In this document: piece by piece, positions 1 to 6,888 of the stretch
How the letters are laid out: the number at the start of each line of letters is the position of its first letter
How positions within the stretch are numbered: position 1 is the stretch's first letter
Assembly: GCA_964500805.1 (NCBI GenBank)
Contig: CAZCQH010000004.1
Span: 1 to 64,000, forward strand
Length of the DNA: 64,000 nucleotides
DNA from: Ga0077555 sp964500805
Lineage (GTDB): Bacteria > Pseudomonadota > Alphaproteobacteria > Rhizobiales > Hyphomicrobiaceae
Direction of reading: 5' to 3'
The notes under the pieces: model-generated
Database searches by the model: none
Told to the model about the DNA's origin: nothing
Seen by the model: only the letters and a program-made list of their open reading frames with translations
Program-made: the position numbers and the translations under genes

Positions 1-1
1 G

Positions 2-514
2 ACATCGAGCTCGGGCCATGACCGGCCCATTACACCACGTCCCGGGGCACGATCCTGCTGGGCCGCTTGGAGCACCAGTTGGTGGGCTTTCATCGAGTCC
101 AGCAGTGGTCGTCTCGTGGGCGCCGGTTGCGTGCAATATGCGCGCCGCGAGGCTGTGCTTCCCGCCGACCTTGAGAGCTTGCGACACAATCCACTTGAAA
201 TTGGCTGGCGGTTGCACCCCGACTTCTGGCGCCGGGGCTTGGCTCGTGAGGCGGTGGAGCGGATGGTCGCCTTCGCGTTCGAGACACTCGCAGCCCCTGA
301 AGTCATCGCCTCATGCCATCCAGACAATGCCGCTTCGATCCGTCTGATAAACCGGCTCGGCATGCAATTGCGGGGCGACGAGCTCTGGTACGGCGAGATT
401 GGCCCAACCTTTTCGCTGAGCCGTGAAAATTGGATGAAAACCCGGTCTAGCGCCAGCCTGCGGCGACGGTCGGTGCGGATCGTGCCGGCGGGGCAGGTGC
501 AATCGACACGGTAG
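2..514 (+). CDS. GNAT family N-acetyltransferase, 5'-truncated by the window edge
   Basis: The frame is open from base 2 to the stop, so the true start lies left of the window; the ATG at 116 is internal. The visible part has the GNAT core: a beta-strand ending GRLVGAG, then EIGWRLHPDFW followed by RRGLAREA, which is the acetyl-CoA pyrophosphate-binding loop (usual Q/RxxGxG/A). The C-terminal half NAASIRLINRLGM is typical of RimJ/RimL-like enzymes. It would transfer an acetyl group from acetyl-CoA to an amine or protein N-terminus; the substrate cannot be told. Its last 68 bases overlap the 3' end of the convergent subtilase gene, so the tail after SRENWMK may be an extension. Confidence 0.8.
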   Translation, partial: TSSSGHDRPITPRPGARSCWAAWSTSWWAFIESSSGRLVGAGCVQYARREAVLPADLESLRHNPLEIGWRLHPDFWRRGLAREAVERMVAFAFETLAAPEVIASCHPDNAASIRLINRLGMQLRGDELWYGEIGPTFSLSRENWMKTRSSASLRRRSVRIVPAGQVQSTR

Positions 515-2492
515 AGGCCGAGGCCGGCTCGACGCGCGGTGTCGCTGTCGCTGTTGCCGACGGTGGACCCTTTCTGGCAACCGCACCTGGCGCGTTGCAG
601 TTGGCTGGCGCCATCACCAAGCCTCTTCCATAAACGGGATCGCGCCCGGCGGTGCCGAGATCCTTGACCTCTAATTGTGAGAGCAGGGCCTCCTTGGTGC
701 GCACCTTGCTTTGCGTCAGCACCGATGCAACGACCGCCGTCACATAGGGCGCCGCGAACGAGGTGCCGGAATAATAGCCTTCCTGCGCACCGGGCACGGC
801 AGACCAAATCTTCACGCCTGGTGCGGCGAGATCGATGTGTGTCCCGCGGTTGGCTAGCGGGTAGTTGCGCAAGTCACCGTCGATTGCCGTAACCGCGATC
901 ACTTGCGGATAGGCAGCCGGATAACGTGGTGGCGCCGTCGGTCCCTCATTGCCGGCGGCCGCGACAAACACCACGCCCTGCGCATGCATCTCAGCGATCG
1001 CCTTCTGGACGAGATCGTCCTTGGGGCCGGCGAAGCTCATGTTGACGAGCTGGACGTCGAAAGCACGCAGCCAGTCCAGCGCTTTCAGCAGGCTCAAGGT
1101 ATCAGTCGTCATCTCGCCGGCCGCATCCAAGTAGAACGCATTGGCCGCATAGAAATTGCTTTTCGGCGTCAATCCCGGTGTCCCGCCACGAGCTTCGCCG
1201 GCCAGCAGCGTGGTCACGGCCGTTCCATGCCAGTTGGGAGCGGGAACGGAGCCCTCCGGCGTGAAATTCCCTGTCGCCAGCGAGGCAGAGCGCAGCGTTG
1301 GATGGGCGTAATCGATTGCGGTGTCGATGATACCGATCTTCATCATCCGGCTGCAGGAGCTGAGGTTGTCCTGCCATTGGATGAGGGCGCGGCCCGAGCA
1401 ACGGTCGAGCGTGCAGCGCTCTTTGCCGTCGATGTCGGCCATGCGAACGCCCGTTGCTCTGAGCGGACCATCGTTCGCTGCCCGATAGATGCGGAAATAA
1501 TTGTTCCGCGCGAAGCCATCGCCAGGCAGCTCGGAGCTCAGAAGCTGCTGAGCCTTCTCGAGGCTCATGCTCGGTGGGATCTCGAGCATCGTCACAGCTG
1601 TGCCGCTGCTTGCAGTCGTGGATCGACCTACGCCAAAACCGAGAGCTTGTGCTCGGCGCATTGCCGCATTCGACAAGCCGACAGCCAGAATATCCTTCTG
1701 CGAATGCGTACTCTTGGCTTCCGGAAGTCTGAACCCAATGCTGTGACCTGGCGGCAGATGCGCCTTCGGCCCACCGGGCGCTTGCGCGGCGTTTTGTTTT
1801 TGCGACTGGGCAGCTTTGGGCTGGCCTGGCTGATCGCGACGCTCGGTCTCGCGCTTCCCGCTTGCGCCCGGCGCCGTGTCGCCCTTGCGGCTCGAGGCGT
1901 TGGCGGAAGAGGGGTCGCGTTCGCTCGGGTCGGGCTTTCCGCCGGGACCAGAACCATTGCTGCCGTTGCCAACGCTTCGGTTGGGCGCATCGTCGTCGTC
2001 GTTGTCCGGTCCCTTGTCTCTTTCCTTGTCCCTGCTCCTCTCCCTCTCACTGCCGCGATTGCGCGAGCTGTTGCCGAACAACGAGCCGCCGCCGAAGAGA
2101 GATCCGCTGCTGGTGCTGCCGGAGTTTCCGTTGGGGATTGATCCGCTGCTGCTGCTGTTGCTGGAGTTTCCGTTGGAGATCGACCCACTACCGGTGCCCG
2201 CGCTGCCGTTCGAGATCAATCCACCGCCGCCGGTGCCGGAGCTGCCCCCGAACAGAGACCCGGTGGTGGTGCTGCCAGTGCCATCAATGGAAATTGATCC
2301 GGAGCCGCTGTTGCTGGCCTTGCCGGGGGAGCCGGAGCTTCCACTGTCGCCACCTGACCGGCCCTTCTTGGCCCAGGCGGTGGAGATAAGCTCATGACCG
2401 AAGCGCGTCTCCCACGCCACGCCAGATATGACGAGCGCGATAGCCGTGCGCGCCAAAGCACGCCGTAATCCCAAGCCGGACCACGCAAACAT
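447..2492 (-). CDS. Secreted S8 subtilisin-like serine protease with a long low-complexity N-terminal region
   Basis: The catalytic triad is visible when counted from the ATG at 2492: Asp390 (GIIDTAID), His422 (NWHGTAV) and Ser578 (SGTSFAAP), with oxyanion Asn515 (AAGNEGP). A longer frame opens at 2630, but the 2492 start gives a basic, hydrophobic signal peptide (LRRALARTAIALVIS) and is preferred. Residues of about 45-190 are rich in Ser, Gly and Asn with repeated GSLFGG and SNGN-like units, followed by an acidic/basic stretch with DNDDDD. That region is probably an unstructured linker or propeptide. The C-terminal tail is Ala/Pro/Thr-rich. It probably acts in the periplasm or outside the cell. 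Some rhizobial S8 proteases of this architecture are autotransporter-like, but no beta-barrel is seen here. Confidence 0.88.
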   Translation of the reverse strand: MFAWSGLGLRRALARTAIALVISGVAWETRFGHELISTAWAKKGRSGGDSGSSGSPGKASNSGSGSISIDGTGSTTTGSLFGGSSGTGGGGLISNGSAGTGSGSISNGNSSNSSSSGSIPNGNSGSTSSGSLFGGGSLFGNSSRNRGSERERSRDKERDKGPDNDDDDAPNRSVGNGSNGSGPGGKPDPSERDPSSANASSRKGDTAPGASGKRETERRDQPGQPKAAQSQKQNAAQAPGGPKAHLPPGHSIGFRLPEAKSTHSQKDILAVGLSNAAMRRAQALGFGVGRSTTASSGTAVTMLEIPPSMSLEKAQQLLSSELPGDGFARNNYFRIYRAANDGPLRATGVRMADIDGKERCTLDRCSGRALIQWQDNLSSCSRMMKIGIIDTAIDYAHPTLRSASLATGNFTPEGSVPAPNWHGTAVTTLLAGEARGGTPGLTPKSNFYAANAFYLDAAGEMTTDTLSLLKALDWLRAFDVQLVNMSFAGPKDDLVQKAIAEMHAQGVVFVAAAGNEGPTAPPRYPAAYPQVIAVTAIDGDLRNYPLANRGTHIDLAAPGVKIWSAVPGAQEGYYSGTSFAAPYVTAVVASVLTQSKVRTKEALLSQLEVKDLGTAGRDPVYGRGLVMAPANCNAPGAVARKGPPSATATATPRVEPASASTVSIAPAPPARSAPTVAAGWR

Positions 2493-2938
2493 GCCGCCAC
2501 CCCGCGTCGCGAAGATAAGCCAGGCGTTCCCTCTGAGCAGGTCAATCAATTTAATACCCGTCGAAACATTCTCGCACGATATTCGACACAGCAATCCACA
2601 ATTCGACCCAATGTCACCGAGTCGCAACATTTTGCCAGAGCGCGGGCCACGAAAAAATTATGCGCTCAAAGTGACTATATCGTGGCGTTTCCGGGCATAG
2701 GCTCCTCGGTCGTGGCGATCCGCCGCGTGACTGCCGACGAGTCGCAAAAAATAGTTTTGTTGGTGGAATAGAACGCCGGTCCGATCGTTGTCGCCATGTC
2801 TGACGAAGAATGAACGGCTGCCTTGAAATGGGCAGCGCTCAGGAGAGGGGTCAAAGGCTTGAGTTGCTCCTCGACCAGGCGGTTGTAATCGCGCACCCCG
2901 CACGCGTGAGGCGACCATGCAGGGTCGAAGCAGCCTGA

Positions 2939-2979
2939 CAGAGTGGGAGCGGAACCCGCCCGCTCCCACTCTGTTTTTT
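2939..2979 (+). terminator. Strong intrinsic terminator with no obvious upstream gene
   Basis: A perfect 14-bp stem, CAGAGTGGGAGCGG paired with CCGCTCCCACTCTG (2939-2952 and 2960-2973), has a 7-nt loop and is followed directly by six T residues (2974-2979). The T-run is on the plus strand only, so it stops rightward transcription. No plus-strand gene ends here, which suggests an unannotated small RNA upstream or a remnant. Confidence 0.85.
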
Positions 2980-3320
2980 GCCTCGTCACGCAGAGGCCCG
3001 CTAATCCTCCATTCGAGCATTCATGACTCGCCTCATGGGCGAGGTGCAGCGCTGATCGCAATCTCAGCATGATGATTTGAAGCCGCATGTCGCTGCGCCT
3101 GCACTCATCGGAAAAAATTGCTTCACCGGGAATAATCGAGGAGTGCGTGCGTTGTTGCCCGGAGAGCGCTGCCGATCTCTTGTTCCGCGTCGAGGTCCAC
3201 GGCGAAAACGTCTCGGTGTGACAGCGTAACCAGTCTCACGTAGCGTCATGAGACGTCACTCGAGGGCCGTGTCCGCAAGGATGCGGCTCTTTGCATTTTG
3301 GCACATTGCGCACGAGAGGG

Positions 3321-3502
3321 CGTAGGCTGGAGTGAGCCGGCTCTTCGCCCCCGATCAAGGCACCGTCAGAACTTTGCAGCCGTCCGACGACGTGTCCGTC
3401 TGGCACAGCCCGAGCGCATCCGGCTGTCGTGCGAAGTCGGACTTCGCCGGGGTGAGCGCTCTGCCATCTCACGAGGGAAGGGGCCAGCTCGCTCCAACCA
3501 AC
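3321..3502. repeat. Degenerate copy of the MITE-like nested inverted-repeat element
   Basis: The left end CGTAGGCTGGAGTGAG (3321-3336) differs at two positions from the 16-bp terminal repeat of the copies at 13009 and 13280. The right end CTCGCTCCAACCAACG (3487-3502) differs at three positions. The inner arm AGTCGGACTTCGCCGG (about 3435-3450) is also kept. Length (about 182 bp) is close to the 177 bp of the intact copies. Confidence 0.65.
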
Positions 3503-3567
3503 GATGGCCGGAGATGTGGCTCAGGCTCAACTCAGCGTCTCCCCAGAGTCAAAAATGCGAAAAAATT

Positions 3568-3616
3568 AGATACAATTGTACCATTGTTTCACGTGAAACA
3601 TTGGCGGGTGGGCGGA
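3568..3616. repeat. 49-bp direct repeat carrying parS, copy A
   Basis: This block contains AGATACAATTGTA, a 4-nt spacer, the 16-bp parS palindrome and TTGGCGGGTG-GCGGA. It recurs in the same orientation at 62496-62544 with about four mismatches. The TACAATTGTA part (3571-3580) is itself a perfect 10-bp palindrome. Confidence 0.8.
3585..3600. other. parS: parS centromere site (perfect)
   Basis: TGTTTCACGTGAAACA is a perfect 16-bp palindrome identical to the ParB-binding parS consensus of many bacteria, including alphaproteobacteria. It lies between genes, 85 bp left of a second site. Confidence 0.85.
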
Positions 3617-3672
3617 GCAGTTTGCCGCGTTTTATGTATGCGCCGGGCCAGCAGGGGGAAGTCGTCGGCTAT

Positions 3673-3688
3673 TGCTTCACGTGAAACA
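3673..3688. other. parS: parS-like site (one mismatch)
   Basis: TGCTTCACGTGAAACA differs from the parS consensus at one base. It lies 27 bp beyond the stop codon of the MBL-fold gene. Confidence 0.75.
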
Positions 3689-3714
3689 CTTTAGCCCGAC
3701 ACGCGCGGCTGTGC

Positions 3715-4527
3715 TCACGCCTCGCTGATCCGGGCGATGTAGCGGGCGACGGACGCCGCCACGATCGCTTTGCCATTGCGATCGATTTGGTTGCGGCCGG
3801 AGAACGCCCCGTAAACGGCGTCGAAGGCGAAGGGCTCGAGGATCTCGGCCATCCCGCGAACCCGGGCGGCGGAGAGCGGGATCAGGTTCGGATAGGACCA
3901 CATGAAGCTGACGTGGCCGCTCGGCACGACCTGAAGGATGTCGCCTGAGAGGACGACGCCGCGGCCGTTGTCCCAGTCGGCCCAGTGCAACACGGTGCCG
4001 CCGGCGAAGTGCCCGCCGAGGCGCACCAAAGTGAGGCCAGGTCCGATCGGCTTGGTGTCGCCCTCCCAGAATGTGACGGCAGGGTCCGGCCGCATCACGT
4101 GCTCGCGGTCGGCGGCATTGATGTAGATCGGGATGCCGCCGAGAGCGCGGCTCCACTCCCCCATCGTCGTGTAATAGTGCGGGTGCGAGATCGCGATTGC
4201 AGTGACGCCACCAAGGCCCTTCAGCAGATCGACCGTCGCGTCATCGACCAGCGCGATGCAGTCCCACAACACATTGCCGGCGGGCGTATGGGCGAGGAGG
4301 GCGCGTTGCCCGATGCCGAAGGCCGGCGCGGTCTCGATGGCGGTGATCCCGGGCGCCAGGCGGCGGAACTTGTTGCTGTGCGTCTTGCGCAGCGCATCGA
4401 GCGTGGTCCAGGACTGCCCGGAAACCGGGACGTACTGGCGCTCGTCGGTGCAGATCGGGCACGTGGCAGGTGGCGCCTCGGAGGGCGGATATTGCGTGCC
4501 GCAGGTGCTGCAAAGGTAGGCTGGCAT
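3715..4527 (-). CDS. MBL-fold metallo-hydrolase with N-terminal rubredoxin-like zinc knuckle
   Basis: The 270-residue product begins with a zinc-ribbon, CSTCGTQY...CPIC (residues 6-26), joined to a metallo-beta-lactamase-fold domain. The expected HxHxxD metal motif appears as SHPHYYTTMGEW, a variant typical of this fused subfamily. A second metal-side motif, GGHFAGGTVLHW, and a late Asp (LSGDILQV) follow. The fold normally hydrolyses esters, thioesters or lactone-like substrates with Zn or Fe; the substrate here is unknown. It starts at an ATG at 4527, and two parS sites lie just downstream. Confidence 0.85.
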   Translation of the reverse strand: MPAYLCSTCGTQYPPSEAPPATCPICTDERQYVPVSGQSWTTLDALRKTHSNKFRRLAPGITAIETAPAFGIGQRALLAHTPAGNVLWDCIALVDDATVDLLKGLGGVTAIAISHPHYYTTMGEWSRALGGIPIYINAADREHVMRPDPAVTFWEGDTKPIGPGLTLVRLGGHFAGGTVLHWADWDNGRGVVLSGDILQVVPSGHVSFMWSYPNLIPLSAARVRGMAEILEPFAFDAVYGAFSGRNQIDRNGKAIVAASVARYIARISEA

Positions 4528-4613
4528 GGCGGGATGCTATACCAGCCAGGCAGCAGGCTCCAGGGGGTCGATGACAGGGGGCTGTCGGCGCAGCCAACGC
4601 GCGAACGCTCGGC

Positions 4614-4973
4614 TCAATAGAGCCGACCGCCATTCGGAACGGTGTGACCGGGAGCCAGCAGGACCACCTCGTTGGCCTCGTCGGGGACGCCGAGGGTCAG
4701 CACCTCGGACATGAACTTGCCGATCTGGCGCGGGGGAAAGTTGACTACCGCCAGCACCTGCCTGCCGACGAGTTCCTCGATCCTGTAGTGCTTGGTGATC
4801 TGGGCGGAGCTCTTCTTGACGCCGATCTCGGGGCCGAAGTCGATCCGAAGCTTGAAGGCGGGCTTGCGCGCCTCCGGATAGGGTTCCGCCTCGACGATGG
4901 TGCCGACGCGGATGTCGACCTTGAGGAAATCGTCGAAGGTGATCGGGGCGGGACGTTGGGCGCTGCCGCTCAT
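4614..4973 (-). CDS. csaA: CsaA/Trbp111-type tRNA-binding protein
   Basis: The 119-residue protein is a single OB-fold tRNA-binding domain, the stand-alone version of the domain at the end of MetRS and PheRS beta. The characteristic segments DFLKVDIRVG, KLRIDFG and VNFPPRQIGKFMSEVL are present, and the length matches CsaA. It is thought to bind tRNA and to have chaperone-like roles. The frame stays open to 5213, but the ATG at 4973 starts at the usual place; the extension would run through a parS site. Confidence 0.92.
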   Translation of the reverse strand: MSGSAQRPAPITFDDFLKVDIRVGTIVEAEPYPEARKPAFKLRIDFGPEIGVKKSSAQITKHYRIEELVGRQVLAVVNFPPRQIGKFMSEVLTLGVPDEANEVVLLAPGHTVPNGGRLY

Positions 4974-5067
4974 GGAAGCCTCGGTCTGGGTGGAACGATT
5001 ACGACAGACCGATAGCGCCGGGCCGCTCTGGCGGCAACCGGGCATCGCTCGAGCTCGAGCAGCGCGC

Positions 5068-5083
5068 CGTTTCACGTGAAACC
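5068..5083. other. parS: parS-like site
   Basis: CGTTTCACGTGAAACC keeps the full 14-bp core GTTTCACGTGAAAC (5069-5082) and differs only at the two outer bases. It lies in the gap between csaA and the TetR-like gene. Confidence 0.75.
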
Positions 5084-5094
5084 GCGGGCGCGCT

Positions 5095-5811
5095 TCAAGC
5101 CGTTGGTGGCTGTGGTGAGGCGGGTGGTGGGGTGCTGTCGGGCCCGGGCGAGGTGCCGGACGGCGCGCTTCCGGCGGCGCCTTTGCGCGCGGCAAATCCG
5201 CCCCGGGCGACATCGAAGATCGCGCTCGTCACGCGGCCCAGGCCGCTGCACACGTCCTCGACGCGCTCCAGCGTGCGCTGTCCGCGCCGCAAGCGCCGGT
5301 CGAGTGCGGCCATGGTGCGCGCGAGGCCGGCGTCGTCGTCCTCGAGCCAGGTCCGAAACACCGAAGCATAGACGGTGGCGAGGCCCGCCACGCGCGCCTG
5401 CCCGCCGACGCCGCCCGAGGAGATGCCGGCTGCTTCCAGCATCCAGCCTTGAGTGCGGAAGATCGGCAGAACCTGCGCGGGCTCCGGCAAGCCGCTGTGG
5501 GCGATGGACTTCAGCGCGCCCTTATAGGGCTCGAGCACGTCGAAGCGGGTCATGATCACTTCAAACAGCGTATCGCGCGGCATCTGCCCTTCGGTGCGGC
5601 GGGGTGCGCGACGCAGCATCTCGTCATCGGCGCGGCGGGTGAAGGCGGCGAGGATCTCGCCCTTCGACGAGAAGTGCTCCCGCATCGCGACGAGTGTCGT
5701 CCCTGCGCGCTCCGCGATCTGCGCCAGCGTCGCGTCCTGCCATCTCTGCTCGGCCGCGAGGGCTAGAGCGGCAGAGATGATGCGGTCCTTCTCGGAGCTC
5801 AGATCCAGCAT
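5095..5811 (-). CDS. TetR family transcriptional regulator
   Basis: The first 50 residues form a TetR helix-turn-helix: RIISAALALAAEQRW, then ATLAQIAERAGTT and LREHFSSKGEIL-like turns. The rest is a ligand-binding/dimerisation domain with little similarity to named families, though length and layout resemble the COQ9/TetR-like proteins of alphaproteobacteria. The tail is a Pro/Ser/Thr-rich segment. The ATG at 5811 is chosen over the frame opening at 5898 because the domain starts there and the longer form would overlap proC. It lies 76 bp downstream of proC on the same strand, so they may be cotranscribed. Confidence 0.82.
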   Translation of the reverse strand: MLDLSSEKDRIISAALALAAEQRWQDATLAQIAERAGTTLVAMREHFSSKGEILAAFTRRADDEMLRRAPRRTEGQMPRDTLFEVIMTRFDVLEPYKGALKSIAHSGLPEPAQVLPIFRTQGWMLEAAGISSGGVGGQARVAGLATVYASVFRTWLEDDDAGLARTMAALDRRLRRGQRTLERVEDVCSGLGRVTSAIFDVARGGFAARKGAAGSAPSGTSPGPDSTPPPASPQPPTA

Positions 5812-5887
5812 GGCAGTCCTTTCGGGGGCATCTGCCGCACGATGCAGCCGACGACCACCCCATCGCTCTCGACATAGGAAGCTGCTG

Positions 5888-6712
5888 CTATTTCGCAAGT
5901 TCCCGCGAGCGCTGTGTCGCGGCGGCGACTGCCTCGGTCATGATCGGCTGGATGCCCTTCTCGCTCATCAGCACTTGCAGGGCCGCAAAGGTGGTGCCGT
6001 TGGGCGAGGTGACGTTCTTGCGCAGAACGTCCGCCGGCTGGTCGGAACGAAACAGCAGCTCGCCCGAGCCCGCCACCGTCCACCGCGCGAGCTTCTGCGC
6101 GAGATCGGGCGCGAGCCCGGCCTTGACGCCGGCCTCGGCGAGGCACTCGGTGAGATAGAACACGTAGGCCGGTCCGGAGCCGGAGACGGCGGTGACGGGA
6201 TCGATCAAGGCTTCGTCATCGACCCAGGCGACTTCGCCGATCGCCTGGAGGAGCTCGTTGCACAGCGCCTTCTGTTTCGCTGTCACGTGCGGGTTGGCGG
6301 CGGCGACCGTGATGCCGCGGCCGACTGCTGCCGGCGTGTTCGGAATGGAGCGCACCACCGCCCGGCCCTTCGCCAGATGCGTCTCGAAGCTCGCGATGGT
6401 CTTGCCGGCAGCGATCGAGAGCACGACCGTGTCCGGTCCCGCCAGCCTGGCGAGCGGCGGGAACACCTCCTCCATGATCTGCGGCTTCACCGCCATCAGC
6501 AGCACGGCCGGTGCCTGCGCGCGGTCGCCGAGCGCGGCGTGGCTCGGAATGCCGTGCTTCTTCAGCAGCGCTGCGATCGCCGGTGGCGGCGCCGGGTCCT
6601 GCACCACGATGCGCTTGGGATCGAGCCCGCGCTCGAGCCAGCCCGCGAGCATGGCGCCGCCCATATTGCCGGCGCCCGCCAGGATCAGATCCGCATCGAG
6701 TGTGAGGGCCAT
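5888..6712 (-). CDS. proC: Pyrroline-5-carboxylate reductase
   Basis: This 274-residue enzyme reduces 1-pyrroline-5-carboxylate to proline with NAD(P)H, the last step of proline synthesis. The N-terminal nucleotide-binding loop reads AGAGNMGGAM (about residues 12-21). The family signature near residue 180, VSGSGPAYVFYLTE, is intact, as are VVRSIPNTPA and the late NVTSPNGTT segment. A parS-like site lies 52 bp upstream of the start. Confidence 0.95.
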   Translation of the reverse strand: MALTLDADLILAGAGNMGGAMLAGWLERGLDPKRIVVQDPAPPPAIAALLKKHGIPSHAALGDRAQAPAVLLMAVKPQIMEEVFPPLARLAGPDTVVLSIAAGKTIASFETHLAKGRAVVRSIPNTPAAVGRGITVAAANPHVTAKQKALCNELLQAIGEVAWVDDEALIDPVTAVSGSGPAYVFYLTECLAEAGVKAGLAPDLAQKLARWTVAGSGELLFRSDQPADVLRKNVTSPNGTTFAALQVLMSEKGIQPIMTEAVAAATQRSRELAK

Positions 6713-6763
6713 GTCAGTGCTCCGTGCTCAGCCGCGCTGCAACGCCGCGACGGCGGAAGCGCG

Positions 6764-6779
6764 CTTTTCACGTGAAACA
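6764..6779. other. parS: parS-like site (two mismatches)
   Basis: CTTTTCACGTGAAACA differs from TGTTTCACGTGAAACA at the first two bases; the right half is perfect. It lies between proC and the TPR gene, upstream of the proC start. Confidence 0.6.
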
Positions 6780-6888
6780 CTAGGGCGTAGAGGCGCCACT
6801 GGCGAGAGGAAATGGCGGACCCCTCCGCTTCGTAAGGCGGGGCGCGCGGCCGATATTTTGCTCGCAACCTGTGGCCAGGCCGACGGCC

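Larger units (their letters stand above)
2493..3714. other. Gene-free stretch of about 1.2 kb with a terminator, a degenerate MITE-like element and two parS sites
   Basis: No convincing coding sequence is seen between the subtilase and the MBL-fold gene. Short open frames occur on both strands (for example 2675-3088 minus) but lack a ribosome-binding site or any family resemblance. The region holds a strong rightward terminator (2939-2979), a degenerate copy of the inverted-repeat element (3321-3502) and two parS sites (3585-3600, 3673-3688). The bases before the terminator could encode a small RNA, but no known RNA fold was recognised. Confidence 0.6.

Noticed and set aside
2675..3088. 137-residue minus-strand frame downstream of the subtilase
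   Set aside because: It reads through the terminator stem and has no ribosome-binding site or family resemblance.
5552..6775. 407-residue plus-strand frame across the TetR and proC genes
   Set aside because: Opposite-strand shadow with no recognisable domain.
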